This document shows, piece after piece, positions 8,393-18,027 of a stretch of DNA of 64,000 bases (position 1 is its first letter; the number at the start of each line of letters is the position of its first letter). Source of the stretch: Sphingomonas cavernae (lineage in GTDB: Bacteria > Pseudomonadota > Alphaproteobacteria > Sphingomonadales > Sphingomonadaceae). The notes beneath the pieces were generated by a model. It saw only the letters and a list, made by a program, of their open reading frames with translations, had not been told where the DNA came from and searched no databases. The translations under genes were made by a program, and so were the position numbers. The stretch spans positions 1,490,501 to 1,554,500 of the forward strand of contig NZ_QYUM01000003.1 of assembly GCF_003590775.1 (NCBI RefSeq). The letters are read 5' to 3'.

Positions 8393-9274
8393 ATGGGTTC
8401 GCTGACAGGCAAGGTCGCGGTAGTGACCGGGGCAAGCCGGGGTATCGGCAAGGGTATCGCAATCGCGCTCGCCGAGCAGGGCGCCACCGTTTATGTCACC
8501 GGACGCACAGTCGCGGCGGGCACTTACCCGCTTCCGGGCACGGTCGGGGAGACGGCGGCAGAATGCGACAGGCGCGGCGGCAAGGGCATTGCGGTGCAGG
8601 TCGACCACGCCAATGACGAGCAGGTTGCCGCGTTGTTCGAGCAGGTCGCGCGCGAACAGGGGCGTCTCGACATTCTCGTCAACAATGCCTTCGCGCTGCC
8701 CGAAGACCTGACCGAGCCGAAGCCCTTCTGGGAAAAGCCGCTGTCCAACTGGGAAATGGTTGATGTCGGCGTGCGTTCGAACTTCGTCGCGGCCTGGCAT
8801 GCGGCCAGGATCATGACCCCGCAAAAGTCGGGTCTGATCGTCGCCATTTCGGGCTATGTCGGGGTGACCTACACCTATGGCGTCGTGTTCGGCACGTGCA
8901 AGTCGGCAGTCGACCGTATGGCGCGCGACATGGCGATCGAGCTTCAGCCGCATGGCATCGCCTCGGTGTCTCTGTGGCAGGGCCTCACCTTGACCGAGCG
9001 GGCGCAACGTAACCTCGAGCGCAACCCCGACATGAAGAAGCTGACCGTCACCAATCCGCTGGTTGGCTGCTCTCCCGAATTTCCCGGACGCGTGATCGCA
9101 GCGCTTGCGGCCGACCCGGCCGTTATGAAGCGTTCGGGCGGCACATTCATCACCGCCGAAGTCGCGCAGGATTACGGCATCACCGACGTTGATGGAAAGG
9201 TGATCCCGTCGCTCCGCGCCCAGCGCGGGGCGCCGATCTGGCAACCCATCGCGGAGGCCGGCAATGGACGCTGA
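8393..9274 (+). CDS. SDR family protein with Phe at the catalytic Tyr position
   Basis: 293 residues. The cofactor motif GASRGIGKG is at residues 13-21 and NNAF follows the central strand. Ser153 and Lys170 occupy catalytic positions, but the residue four before the Lys is Phe166 (FGTCK) where SDRs carry Tyr. The neighbour SDR at 9875 has Ser153, Tyr166 and Lys170 at the same numbers, which supports the alignment. A Tyr at 162 could replace it, or the protein may not be a normal dehydrogenase. Overall it is closest to the DHRS1-like branch. GAACAGGAGAGCAGC precedes the ATG. Its end overlaps the next gene by 11 bases. Confidence 0.85.
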   Translation: MGSLTGKVAVVTGASRGIGKGIAIALAEQGATVYVTGRTVAAGTYPLPGTVGETAAECDRRGGKGIAVQVDHANDEQVAALFEQVAREQGRLDILVNNAFALPEDLTEPKPFWEKPLSNWEMVDVGVRSNFVAAWHAARIMTPQKSGLIVAISGYVGVTYTYGVVFGTCKSAVDRMARDMAIELQPHGIASVSLWQGLTLTERAQRNLERNPDMKKLTVTNPLVGCSPEFPGRVIAALAADPAVMKRSGGTFITAEVAQDYGITDVDGKVIPSLRAQRGAPIWQPIAEAGNGR

Positions 9275-9809
9275 CCGCCTCGCCCGCATGGACGCACTGC
9301 TCGATAGGCAGGACATCCTCGATTGCCTGACCCGCTTCAGCCGCGGCATGGACCGCTTCGACCGCGACGCGTTCCTGTCCGCCTTCCACTCCGACGCTAC
9401 GATTGCCGCCGGGAGCTTCGTCGGCGGCCCTGTGGATCTCTATGACTGGGCTTCGGCGATGCATGAGGCGGGGCAGGTCGCGACGCATCACAACCTGCTC
9501 AACGTCACCTATGATATCGACGGCGATACCGCGCATACCGAGACCTATTACCTCTTCGTCGGGCGCAATCGAGACGACTCCAACTGGATCGCGGGCGGCC
9601 GCTATATCGACCGGCTGGAGCGCCAGGATGGCGCGTGGAAGATCGCGCTGCGCACGAATGTCATCGAATGGTCGGGCACGGCTCCCACCATGCCGATTCC
9701 CTTTGCCGATGTGGAGGACATCCACGGCAATGGCGCGCCCTCGCGCAGCACCGAGGACCCTTCCTACCAGCGCCCGCTTGTCAACCGGCGCAAGAAACAC
9801 ACGCCGTAG
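9264..9809 (+). CDS. SnoaL-like / NTF2-fold protein, second copy
   Basis: 181 residues. The opening RQDILDCLTRFSRGMDRFDRD and later GGRYIDRLERQDGAWKIALR mirror the protein at 7805, so the two are paralogues. THHNLLNVTYDIDGDTAHTE is the central part of a SnoaL_4 fold. No signal peptide. The gene begins inside the preceding SDR frame (11-base overlap) and is followed 65 bases later by a second SDR. The chemistry is not known. Confidence 0.83.
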   Translation: MDADRLARMDALLDRQDILDCLTRFSRGMDRFDRDAFLSAFHSDATIAAGSFVGGPVDLYDWASAMHEAGQVATHHNLLNVTYDIDGDTAHTETYYLFVGRNRDDSNWIAGGRYIDRLERQDGAWKIALRTNVIEWSGTAPTMPIPFADVEDIHGNGAPSRSTEDPSYQRPLVNRRKKHTP

Positions 9810-9874
9810 CCAACGGAACCGATCCTGGCCGAATGCGACCAACCGGCAAATGTTCTGCGAAAAAAGGATGATCA

Positions 9875-10789
9875 GTGACTGAACGCCGATTCGATGGTCG
9901 CGTGGCCGTCATCACAGGCTCGGGCCGTGGCCTGGGCCGCGAATATGCGCTGCTGCTCGCATCAAAGGGTGCCAGAATCGTCGTCAACGATCTGGGAAGC
10001 GGCATAAGTGGGGACGGCGGTGACGCCGGGCCTGCCGAAGAAGTGGTGCGTGAAATCCGCGCTGCGGGCGGCGAGGCAGTCGCCTGCACCGACTCGGTTG
10101 CCACGCCCGAGGGCGGCAAGGCGATCATCGACGCTGCGCTCGACAGTTTTGGGGCGATCGACATCCTCATCCACAATGCGGGCAATGTCCGCTACGGATC
10201 GCTTGAAGAGATCAGCTACGAGGATTTCCGGGCGGTCGTCGATGTCCATCTGATGGGCGCGTTCCACGTCGTACGCCCCGCCTTTCCGCTGATGTGCAAG
10301 GCGGGCTATGGCCGCGTCGTGCTGACCGGCTCGATCGGTGGCATCTATGGCACGCACAATGTGGTCAATTATGGCGTGTCAAAGGCCGGGACGATCGGTC
10401 TCAACAATGTGATCGCGATCGAGGGCGCGGCAAAGGGCGTCAAGTCCAACATGATCCTTCCCGGTGCGGTGACGCGCATGGCCGAGGGGCTGGACATTTC
10501 GCAATACCCGCCAATGGGCGCAGACCTGGTCGCGCCAGTGGTAGGGTGGCTCGCGCATGAATCCTGCTCGATATCGGGCGAGATGCTCGTGTCGATGGCG
10601 GGCCGCGTCGCTCGCGCCTACGTCGCGGAGACCGAAGGCGCCTATCGCCCTGACTGGACCATCGACCAGGTCGCCGAGAATATCGAGGCGATCCGGGACA
10701 CGGACAGGGAATGGATATTGCCGCCCCTACCGTCGGGGTATCTCGATCACCTGCAGCGCAGCTTCGAGATGGCGCGACGGGGCGGCTAA
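9875..10789 (+). CDS. SDR family oxidoreductase (FabG / multifunctional hydroxyacyl-CoA dehydrogenase-like)
   Basis: 304 residues from GTG 9875, with AAAAAGGA six bases upstream. TGSGRGLGREYA is the NAD(P) motif; VVNDLGSG and the GGDAGPAEEVV stretch are typical of the dehydrogenase part of peroxisomal-type multifunctional enzyme 2, so a 3-hydroxyacyl-CoA or related hydroxy substrate is plausible. The catalytic triad is intact: Ser153, Tyr166, Lys170 (YGVSK). It is the last gene of the SnoaL/SDR unit. Steroid, terpenoid or aromatic breakdown is a guess from family habits only. Confidence 0.88.
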   Translation: MTERRFDGRVAVITGSGRGLGREYALLLASKGARIVVNDLGSGISGDGGDAGPAEEVVREIRAAGGEAVACTDSVATPEGGKAIIDAALDSFGAIDILIHNAGNVRYGSLEEISYEDFRAVVDVHLMGAFHVVRPAFPLMCKAGYGRVVLTGSIGGIYGTHNVVNYGVSKAGTIGLNNVIAIEGAAKGVKSNMILPGAVTRMAEGLDISQYPPMGADLVAPVVGWLAHESCSISGEMLVSMAGRVARAYVAETEGAYRPDWTIDQVAENIEAIRDTDREWILPPLPSGYLDHLQRSFEMARRGG

Positions 10790-10847
10790 CCGGTCCGGGC
10801 CGATTGGCGCGCGGCCGACCACGGATGTGATCAGCCGCGCGTGCCCC

Positions 10848-11096
10848 TTAGAGCGCCGCCGAAACGCCATGCGTGCTGCGGGTGATGACCAGCAGGCCGT
10901 TCGCCCAGGCTCGCGCGATCATATGCGCGCGGTTGCGCCCGCCGACCTTCAGGCGAACATTGTCGATATGACGCTCCACGGTACGCGGCGCGATCGCGAT
11001 ACGGCGCGCAATCGCCTTGGCCGACAAGCCGTGTGACACGAGATCGAGGACCTCGCACTCGCGCGCGGTCAGCCTGTTTTCACCGAAATATTCCAT
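10848..11096 (-). CDS. Solo LuxR-type HTH regulator
   Basis: 82 residues from ATG 11096, which has GGGAGAGG seven bases upstream; a longer frame to 11453 runs through low-complexity sequence and is rejected. The protein is almost only a GerE/LuxR DNA-binding domain: LTARECEVLDLVSHGLSAKA, IAPRTVERHIDNVRLKVG and then NRAHMIARAWANGLL. No receiver, PAS or autoinducer domain is present. It converges with the SDR at 9875 and may regulate this block, though nothing in the sequence proves it. Confidence 0.85.
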   Translation of the reverse strand: MEYFGENRLTARECEVLDLVSHGLSAKAIARRIAIAPRTVERHIDNVRLKVGGRNRAHMIARAWANGLLVITRSTHGVSAAL

Positions 11097-11272
11097 ACCA
11101 GCCTCTCCCGAGGACGGGGTGAGGTGACCCTGGCGGGCGTCCATGCGATGGCGCCGTTGGAAAGCAGGTTTAGTCGAAGCGACAGTGATTGGCTTGCAAG
11201 AAAACGACGTCGCATTTTTCCGATGTCGGGGCGCCGCCACGCGCGAGTCACCGACCAATTCGGTAGACAAAA

Positions 11273-11309
11273 GAAAACGGACGATCCGCTTGGATCGCCC
11301 GTTTTCCTT
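11273..11309 (-). terminator. Terminator of the small lipoprotein gene
   Basis: The stem GAAAACGG-CGATCC with CTT loop pairs with GGATCG-CCCGTTTTC. Read leftwards it ends in TTTTCTTTTG; read rightwards it ends in a run of nine T. It is 44 bases past the stop of the gene at 11353. The rest of 11097-11352 shows nothing. Confidence 0.8.
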
Positions 11310-11352
11310 TTTTTTTGGATCCCGGCCGCCAAGAGCGGCACAGGAACGCAAA

Positions 11353-11604
11353 TTACTGCGCGTTGGTCGTCGCGTTCTCGACGGCGTTCGCGGCGTTCTC
11401 GGTCGCGTTCGCAGCGTTCTCGGTCGCGTTGACGGCGGCATTCGCGGCGTCATCGGTCACGTTCTCAGCAGCGGCTTCGACGTTCTCAGCAGCGGCTTCG
11501 ACGTTCTCGACAGCGTTTTCGACGGCGTTTTCAGCAGGCTTTTCACCGCAGGCGGCCAGGGTCATCAGGCCGGCGGCAGCGAGAACGAAAGTCACTTTTT
11601 TCAT
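11353..11604 (-). CDS. Small Ala/Glu/Asn-rich repeat lipoprotein
   Basis: 83 residues from ATG 11604, preceded by GGGAG. The N-terminus MKKVTFVLAAAGLMTLAAC is a lipoprotein signal with lipobox LAAC, so the product should be lipid-anchored in the envelope. After GEKPAENA the protein is nothing but short repeats such as ENVEAAAENVEAAAENV and NATENAANATENAANAVENA. These would form an amphipathic helix, like LEA-type or Lpp-like proteins. Similar sphingomonad proteins are often mislabelled circumsporozoite protein. The function is unknown. Confidence 0.8.
   Translation of the reverse strand: MKKVTFVLAAAGLMTLAACGEKPAENAVENAVENVEAAAENVEAAAENVTDDAANAAVNATENAANATENAANAVENATTNAQ
11461..11523. repeat. 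21-base tandem repeats inside the lipoprotein gene
   Basis: Two perfect adjacent copies of a 21-base unit (11461-11481 and 11482-11502) and a third degenerate copy (11503-11523). Each encodes seven residues (VEAAAEN in the gene's frame), so the length can change in frame by slippage. Confidence 0.85.
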
Positions 11605-11664
11605 TCGATTTGCTCCCAAGCAAAAGGTTCGCGTATCCGGCCCGAATGCCGTTCGCGAGCCACC

Positions 11665-11693
11665 CAGATAGCGGCGAATCCTGTACCGTCAAC
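11665..11693 (-). promoter_or_regulatory. Possible promoter of the small lipoprotein gene
   Basis: On the minus strand TTGACG and TATCTG are spaced 17 bases apart, about 60 bases upstream of the ATG at 11604. A motif match only; the -10 box is weak. Confidence 0.35.
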
Positions 11694-11706
11694 GATAAAT
11701 TGAAGT

Positions 11707-13062
11707 TTACGGTCGCGCGGTCGAAATATTCTCGGGCGCATTTGCGACGATGGAAAGCATTGCCGTCCATGCCGCGACGTTCTGGCGAAGCGCCTCGGGG
11801 TCGACCTTGTCGAGCGTGTCGTCGGGGGTGTGGTGCAGGTCGAAATAGTGCGTCCCGTCCTGATTGAGGTCGATCGCCGAAACGCCGCCGCGAATGATCG
11901 GACCAACATCGGCGCCGCCGCCGGCCTCGCCCTTGCCGCGCGTTATGCCGAGCGGGGCCAGAGCGGCGGCGAGCCTGTCGGCGACTGGCTTCGCGCCTTC
12001 GGGCAGCTTGACCTCAAAGCGCCAGATCCGGTCTGCGCCGAAGTCGGATTCGGCGGCAACCGCATGATTGTCCGCCTTGTGCCGCTCGAAATAGGCCTTG
12101 CCGCCAAGCACGCCGACTTCCTCGGCGCCGAACCAGACGAGCCGGATCGTGCGTCGCGGTTTGCCCGCATCCATGATGCGTTTCGCGGCCGCCGCGGTGA
12201 TAGCGACGCCCGACGCATCGTCGATCGCGCCGGTGCCCAGATCCCAGCTATCGAGATGCCCTCCGATCAGCACGATGCCGGCCTCTGGATCGGTTCCCGG
12301 CACCTCTGCCACGACGTTGCCCGACTGGCGCACGCCGATGTTGCGGGGAGTGAGCGTCAACTTCAGCCGTACTGTTTTGGTACGGGCGAAAATGCGTTCG
12401 AGATTGTCGGCATCGGGATTGGCGAGCGCAGCCGCGGGAATCGCGGTGACGCCGGCCTCGAAATTGGTGCTGCCCGTGTGCGGGTTGCGATGGCTGTCGG
12501 TGCCGATCGAACGGATGACGATCGCGGCGGCTCCCTTCTTCGCCGCCACATTGGGGCCGGTGAAGCGTGCCTGGCCGTACTGGCCATAGCTCGATCCGTC
12601 CTGCGTCGGCTTCATCGCGTGGCTGACGAACACGATCTTGCCCTTGACCGCGGAATCGGGCGCCGCCTTGAGATCTTCGAAGGTCGCGAAGTGAACGACG
12701 TCGGCCTCAAGCCCGCTCGCGGGCGTAGCGCCGCTGTTGCCGAGCGCGGCAAGAATCAGCGGCTGCGGATAGGGCAGGGTGATTTCCGCCTTTTCTTCGC
12801 CGCGAACCCAGACCGGCATGTCGAAGGGCTCGACGCGGACATTCTTGAAGCCGAGCGCTTTCAACTTCTTGACCGACCAGTCGCGCGCGCGCGCTTCGGC
12901 CTCGGTGCCGGGCATGCGCTGGCCGACCTCGGTGGTCAGGCCTTCGGTGATGTCCCATGCCACATCGTCCTTGAGCGCCGCGTCGCGCAACTCCACGGTC
13001 CTGTCGGGGGCCGCGAATGCGAACGTGGGGATTGCGGATGCCAGAAGTACGAGTTTTTTCAT
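11707..13062 (-). CDS. Exported M28 family metallopeptidase (carboxypeptidase Q-like)
   Basis: 451 residues from ATG 13062 (GGAAAG upstream); the frame extends to 13119 but the signal peptide KKLVLLASAIPTFAFAAP fits 13062. An inserted PA domain lies around residues 110-240. Zinc ligands of the M28 fold are visible: His and Asp in GGHLDSWDLGTGAIDDASG, Glu pair in WFGAEEVGV, Asp in ESDFGAD and His in DLHHTPDDTLD. It should release amino acids from peptides in the periplasm. It stands alone, divergent from ettA. Confidence 0.92.
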   Translation of the reverse strand: MKKLVLLASAIPTFAFAAPDRTVELRDAALKDDVAWDITEGLTTEVGQRMPGTEAEARARDWSVKKLKALGFKNVRVEPFDMPVWVRGEEKAEITLPYPQPLILAALGNSGATPASGLEADVVHFATFEDLKAAPDSAVKGKIVFVSHAMKPTQDGSSYGQYGQARFTGPNVAAKKGAAAIVIRSIGTDSHRNPHTGSTNFEAGVTAIPAAALANPDADNLERIFARTKTVRLKLTLTPRNIGVRQSGNVVAEVPGTDPEAGIVLIGGHLDSWDLGTGAIDDASGVAITAAAAKRIMDAGKPRRTIRLVWFGAEEVGVLGGKAYFERHKADNHAVAAESDFGADRIWRFEVKLPEGAKPVADRLAAALAPLGITRGKGEAGGGADVGPIIRGGVSAIDLNQDGTHYFDLHHTPDDTLDKVDPEALRQNVAAWTAMLSIVANAPENISTARP

Positions 13063-13281
13063 GGAATTGCTTTCCGGACTGGGGATGAGAGGGAGACGCT
13101 GTATCATTCCGGCGCGCATCGGAAACCCCGTTTTTCCTTATCTTTCCACGCTCGGCGCTTATGGTTTGCTTCGGGCTCTGGAAACGGGCCGTGCCCATCC
13201 CATATTTGCCAAGCAGCGGGCGCTCGGCTAGGGCGTCGCGCAAATTTCAGCCGCATTCGATAAAGACGGAGTCACGTGCCG

Positions 13282-14961
<1,680 letters not shown>

Positions 14962-14981
14962 CAGCGGGCTTCAGGGCAAAG

Positions 14982-15017
14982 AAAAAGGGCCGGCACCGCG
15001 AGGCGCCGGCCCTTTTG
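14982..15017. terminator. Bidirectional terminator between ettA and the 15038 gene
   Basis: Stem AAAAGGGCCGGC ... GCCGGCCCTTTT, with an A-run on the left and T-run on the right, lying between two convergent genes so that it can end both transcripts. Confidence 0.88.
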
Positions 15018-15037
15018 CGTGGGCGTGTGCCCGGATC

Positions 15038-15328
15038 TTACTTGATTTTGCGGACCGCCGCATAATCAAGGCTGGTGACCAGCTTGCCTTCGGCTTCGCT
15101 CACGGAGTTCGTCGGAACGCGGACGAAGCGCGAATCGAAGATGATGGTTACGACGTCGGCAGCGACGCGGTTGACCTTGCCGAGGCGCTTGCCATCGGCC
15201 GAATAGAGCGTGACGCCATTCTTGAGGCGCGCAGGCGCCGTGGCAGCGGCGGCGGCATCCTGGGCAATGGCGGCGACGGGAGCGGAAATCGCAAGCAGAG
15301 CTACTGCGGAAGCAACAAACAAACGCAT
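15038..15328 (-). CDS. Small exported protein, PRC-barrel-like
   Basis: 96 residues with signal peptide MRLFVASAVALLAISAPVAAIAQ (cleavage after IAQ or VAA). The mature part contains NGVTLYSADGKRLGKVNRV, the pattern of a PRC-barrel-like beta strand pair, and ends in a basic KIK. GAAAGG precedes the ATG. No enzymatic motif. It shares the terminator with ettA; the 122-base gap upstream to the carbonic anhydrase shows nothing else. Confidence 0.75.
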   Translation of the reverse strand: MRLFVASAVALLAISAPVAAIAQDAAAAATAPARLKNGVTLYSADGKRLGKVNRVAADVVTIIFDSRFVRVPTNSVSEAEGKLVTSLDYAAVRKIK

Positions 15329-15450
15329 ATTGGGACCTTTCTTAAGTGAATGCGTGCGCCTTGCCCCATTGACGTTTACGGAAACAGCAAAATATTGCGC
15401 GCGCAGCCAATAAAATCTTGGCCGCCCCTTATATCGCCTTGGCGGTGAAT

Positions 15451-16083
15451 TCAGGCGGGGCTGAAATTGCCGCTCTGTTCATCGAGCAGATGGAGCACGC
15501 CGTCTGCGATCGCGAAATACGCGCCGTGTATCCTGAGCCGCCCGGCTTCCTCGCGTTCGGGGATGCAGGGGAAGGTGCGCAGATTCGCGATACTGACCTT
15601 CACGGTTTCGAGTTCCAGCGCGTGAATCGCGTCCGGCCCGTCCCCCATTTCGGCGGCGATCCGGTCGCGCGCTTCGTCGAGCAGGTCGATCCAGTGCGCG
15701 ATGAAGCCGCCCGCGCCGGGCGGTGCGTGCTCGAAACGGCGCGAGAGCGCTGCGTGAACGCCCCCGCATGAGCCGTGGCCCATGACAATGATTTCAGGCA
15801 CTTCTAGCTGCGTGACCGCGAATTCGAGCGCGGCCGAGACGCCGTGGCGTCCGCCGCCCAGTTCGAAGGGGGGTACGAGGTTGGCGATATTGCGCACGAC
15901 GAACATCTCGCCGGGCGAGGTATCGAAGATCTGGCTCGGGTCTACGCGGCTGTCCGAACACGCGATCACCATCACCTTGGGGCTCTGCCCCTCCGCGAGT
16001 TTCGACCATCGCTCGCGCTGCTGGGTCCAGCCGGTGGAGCGGAAGCGGCGATAGCCGGTGATGAGATCGGAAAAGTCTGCCAT
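15451..16083 (-). CDS. Beta-class carbonic anhydrase
   Basis: 210 residues, normal for the family. The zinc site is complete: Cys42 and the Asp44/Arg46 dyad in CSDSR, then His and Cys in MGHGSCGG. The enzyme interconverts CO2 and bicarbonate in the cytosol and supplies bicarbonate to carboxylases. ATG 16083 is taken as start; it is divergent from lipA, with 68 bases between. Not operonic. Confidence 0.95.
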   Translation of the reverse strand: MADFSDLITGYRRFRSTGWTQQRERWSKLAEGQSPKVMVIACSDSRVDPSQIFDTSPGEMFVVRNIANLVPPFELGGGRHGVSAALEFAVTQLEVPEIIVMGHGSCGGVHAALSRRFEHAPPGAGGFIAHWIDLLDEARDRIAAEMGDGPDAIHALELETVKVSIANLRTFPCIPEREEAGRLRIHGAYFAIADGVLHLLDEQSGNFSPA

Positions 16084-16151
16084 GAGCGCGTTCCCTAATC
16101 CCCAAAGGGCAGGGGTGGCAACACCGAGCTTTAATCGCTATCTGCGCGTGC

Positions 16152-17084
16152 ATGAGCGAAGCCGATCCCATTTCCGTCCCCCAGCCGCGTCCCGAAAGGC
16201 AGCGCAAGCCCGACTGGATCCGCGTCAAGGCGCCGACCAGTGTCGGCTTTTCCGAGACGAAGGCGCTGATGCGTCGGCTGAACCTCGCCACGGTGTGCGA
16301 GGAGGCCGCGTGCCCCAATATCGGCGAGTGCTGGACCAAGAAGCACGCGACGGTGATGATTCTGGGCGACGTCTGCACGCGCGCCTGCGCCTTCTGCAAC
16401 GTCAAGACGGGGATGCCGCGCAAGGTCGATCCGCTCGAGCCACAGCACACCGCCGACGCGGCCGCCGAACTCGGCCTTGAGCATATCGTTATCACCTCGG
16501 TCGACCGCGACGATCTGCCCGATGGCGGCGCCTCGCAGTTCGTGAAGGTGATCGAGGCGCTGCGTCGCACCACGCCCAAGACGACGATCGAGATCCTTAC
16601 CCCCGATTTCCGCAACAAGGCCGAAGCCGCGGTCGAGGCGATCGTCGCGGCGCGCCCCGACGTCTATAACCACAACCTCGAAACAGTGCCGCGGCTCTAT
16701 CCGACGATCCGTCCGGGCGCGCGCTATTACGCGTCGCTGCGCCTGCTCGAATCGGTGAAACGGCACGATCCCTCGATCTTCACCAAGTCGGGCATCATGC
16801 TCGGCCTTGGCGAGCAGCGACTTGAGGTGCACCAGGTGATGGACGACATGCGTTCGGCCGATGTCGATTTCCTGACGATGGGCCAGTATCTCCAGCCCAC
16901 GCCCAAGCACACCAAGGTGATGGATTTCGTGACGCCGCAGGCTTTCAACGCCTATGCCGCGATCGCGCGCGCCAAGGGTTTCCTGCTCGTCGCCTCGTCG
17001 CCGCTCACGCGTTCGAGCTATCATGCGGGCGAGGATTTCGAGCGCCTGCGTGCCGCGCGCGAGGCGAAACTGGCGAAAGCCTGA
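16152..17084 (+). CDS. lipA: Lipoyl synthase
   Basis: 310 residues. Both iron-sulfur cluster motifs are present: [12 protein letters not shown] (auxiliary cluster, CX4CX5C) and CTRACAFC (radical SAM CX3CX2C). LipA inserts two sulfurs into octanoyl groups on the E2 and GcvH proteins. It starts the conserved run lipA-coq10 with one base between the genes. Confidence 0.97.
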   Translation: MSEADPISVPQPRPERQRKPDWIRVKAPTSVGFSETKALMRRLNLATVCEEAACPNIGECWTKKHATVMILGDVCTRACAFCNVKTGMPRKVDPLEPQHTADAAAELGLEHIVITSVDRDDLPDGGASQFVKVIEALRRTTPKTTIEILTPDFRNKAEAAVEAIVAARPDVYNHNLETVPRLYPTIRPGARYYASLRLLESVKRHDPSIFTKSGIMLGLGEQRLEVHQVMDDMRSADVDFLTMGQYLQPTPKHTKVMDFVTPQAFNAYAAIARAKGFLLVASSPLTRSSYHAGEDFERLRAAREAKLAKA

Positions 17085-17085
17085 A

Positions 17086-17562
17086 ATGCCGCGCCACAGC
17101 GAAACGAGGCATCTTCCCTATAGTCCCGAGCAGATGTTCGACCTCGTGGCCGATGTCGCGCGCTATGGCGAGTTTCTGCCCTGGGTGAGCGCGGTGCGCG
17201 TCCGCTCGAACAGCGATACCGAGATGGTCGCTGACCTGATCGTGGGTTTTTCGGCGTTGCGCGAGAGCTTTACCTCGCGCGTGAAGAAGGAGCGGCCCGA
17301 ACGTATCGAGGTCGACTATCTCGACGGTCCGCTCAAGCACCTCCACAATCATTGGGGTTTCAGGCCCGATGGCAAGGGGGGATCGCTGGTCGACTTCAGC
17401 GTCGATTTCGCCTTTCGCTCCGCAATCTTCGAAAGGCTGGCGGGACAAATGTTCGATCGTGCGCTTCGCAAGATGATCGGCGCATTCGAGGAGCGCGCCA
17501 AGGCTCTTTACGGTGGAGAGGATCCCGGCATCAGCAGCTCGAGTGCTACCAGCGCCGCCTGA
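17086..17562 (+). CDS. Ubiquinone-binding protein, COQ10 / START-like (RatA type)
   Basis: 158 residues from ATG 17086, one base after the lipA stop. The pattern RHLPYSPEQMFDLVADVARY, then EFLPWVSAVRV at the start and the hydrophobic strand VDFSVDFAFRS with long C-terminal helix are typical of the COQ10/RatA family with the START-like fold. Members bind coenzyme Q and aid its transfer in the respiratory chain. It converges with cinA and overlaps its 3' end by 55 bases. Confidence 0.93.
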   Translation: MPRHSETRHLPYSPEQMFDLVADVARYGEFLPWVSAVRVRSNSDTEMVADLIVGFSALRESFTSRVKKERPERIEVDYLDGPLKHLHNHWGFRPDGKGGSLVDFSVDFAFRSAIFERLAGQMFDRALRKMIGAFEERAKALYGGEDPGISSSSATSAA

Positions 17563-18023
17563 AGCCGGACGCCCGCACGGCCAAGATTGCCGAACTCGCG
17601 CTTGTCCGCCACGACGTCCTCCGAATCCCCATCCTTTTCGGCGCGTGCGAAGACGACGGTGCCGACGGGTTTTTTCTCGCTGCCGCCATCGGGGCCGGCA
17701 ATGCCCGTGATCGCCACCGCGACATCGGCGCCCGAGCGCTCTTGCGCGCCGCGCGCCATCGCCCAGGCGACCGCGATCGACACCGCGCCAAAGGTGTCGA
17801 GCACGTCAAGGCTGACGCCGAGCATGCCGATCTTCGCTTCGTTGGAATAGGTTACGTAGCCCGATCCGAACACGTCGGATGATCCCGGTATCTCGGTCAG
17901 CGCGGCGCTGACCAGCCCTCCGGTACAGCTTTCGGCGAGCGCGATCGTCCGGCCCGCCGCGCGATTGGCCTCGACCACCCGGCGCGCCAGCGCCACAAGC
18001 TCGTCGGGAAGAATGTGATCCAT
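17508..18023 (-). CDS. CinA C-terminal domain protein (nicotinamide-nucleotide amidohydrolase)
   Basis: 171 residues from ATG 18023; a start at 18044 is also possible but would run into the preceding gene. Only the PncC-type amidohydrolase domain is present: ALAESCTGGLVSAALTEIPG, then GYVTYSNEAKI and AITGIAGPDGGSEKKPVGTV. It converts nicotinamide mononucleotide to nicotinate mononucleotide in NAD recycling. The N-terminal MoeA-like domain of full CinA is absent, as is common in alphaproteobacteria. Third gene of the ispDF unit; the last 55 bases overlap coq10 on the other strand. Confidence 0.93.
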   Translation of the reverse strand: MDHILPDELVALARRVVEANRAAGRTIALAESCTGGLVSAALTEIPGSSDVFGSGYVTYSNEAKIGMLGVSLDVLDTFGAVSIAVAWAMARGAQERSGADVAVAITGIAGPDGGSEKKPVGTVVFARAEKDGDSEDVVADKREFGNLGRAGVRLQAALVALELLMPGSSPP

Positions 18024-18027
18024 GATC

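Noticed and set aside
6484-11100. Integrated genomic island using tRNA-Pro as attachment site
   Set aside because: No integrase is present and no second copy of the tRNA 3' end was found downstream as far as I could read; the accessory block remains only a suspicion.
11097-11453. N-terminal extension of the LuxR protein to 11453
   Set aside because: The extension is Arg/Thr/Pro low-complexity read from the wrong frame of the lipoprotein gene and crosses a terminator; ATG 11096 has a good ribosome site.
11395-11530. Possible CRISPR-like array
   Set aside because: Units are 21 bases, directly adjacent and in frame with a lipoprotein gene; there are no spacers or cas genes.
11830-13263. 477-codon plus-strand frame opposite the M28 peptidase
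   Set aside because: The peptidase has a signal peptide and all zinc ligands on the minus strand; the plus frame has no recognisable motif.
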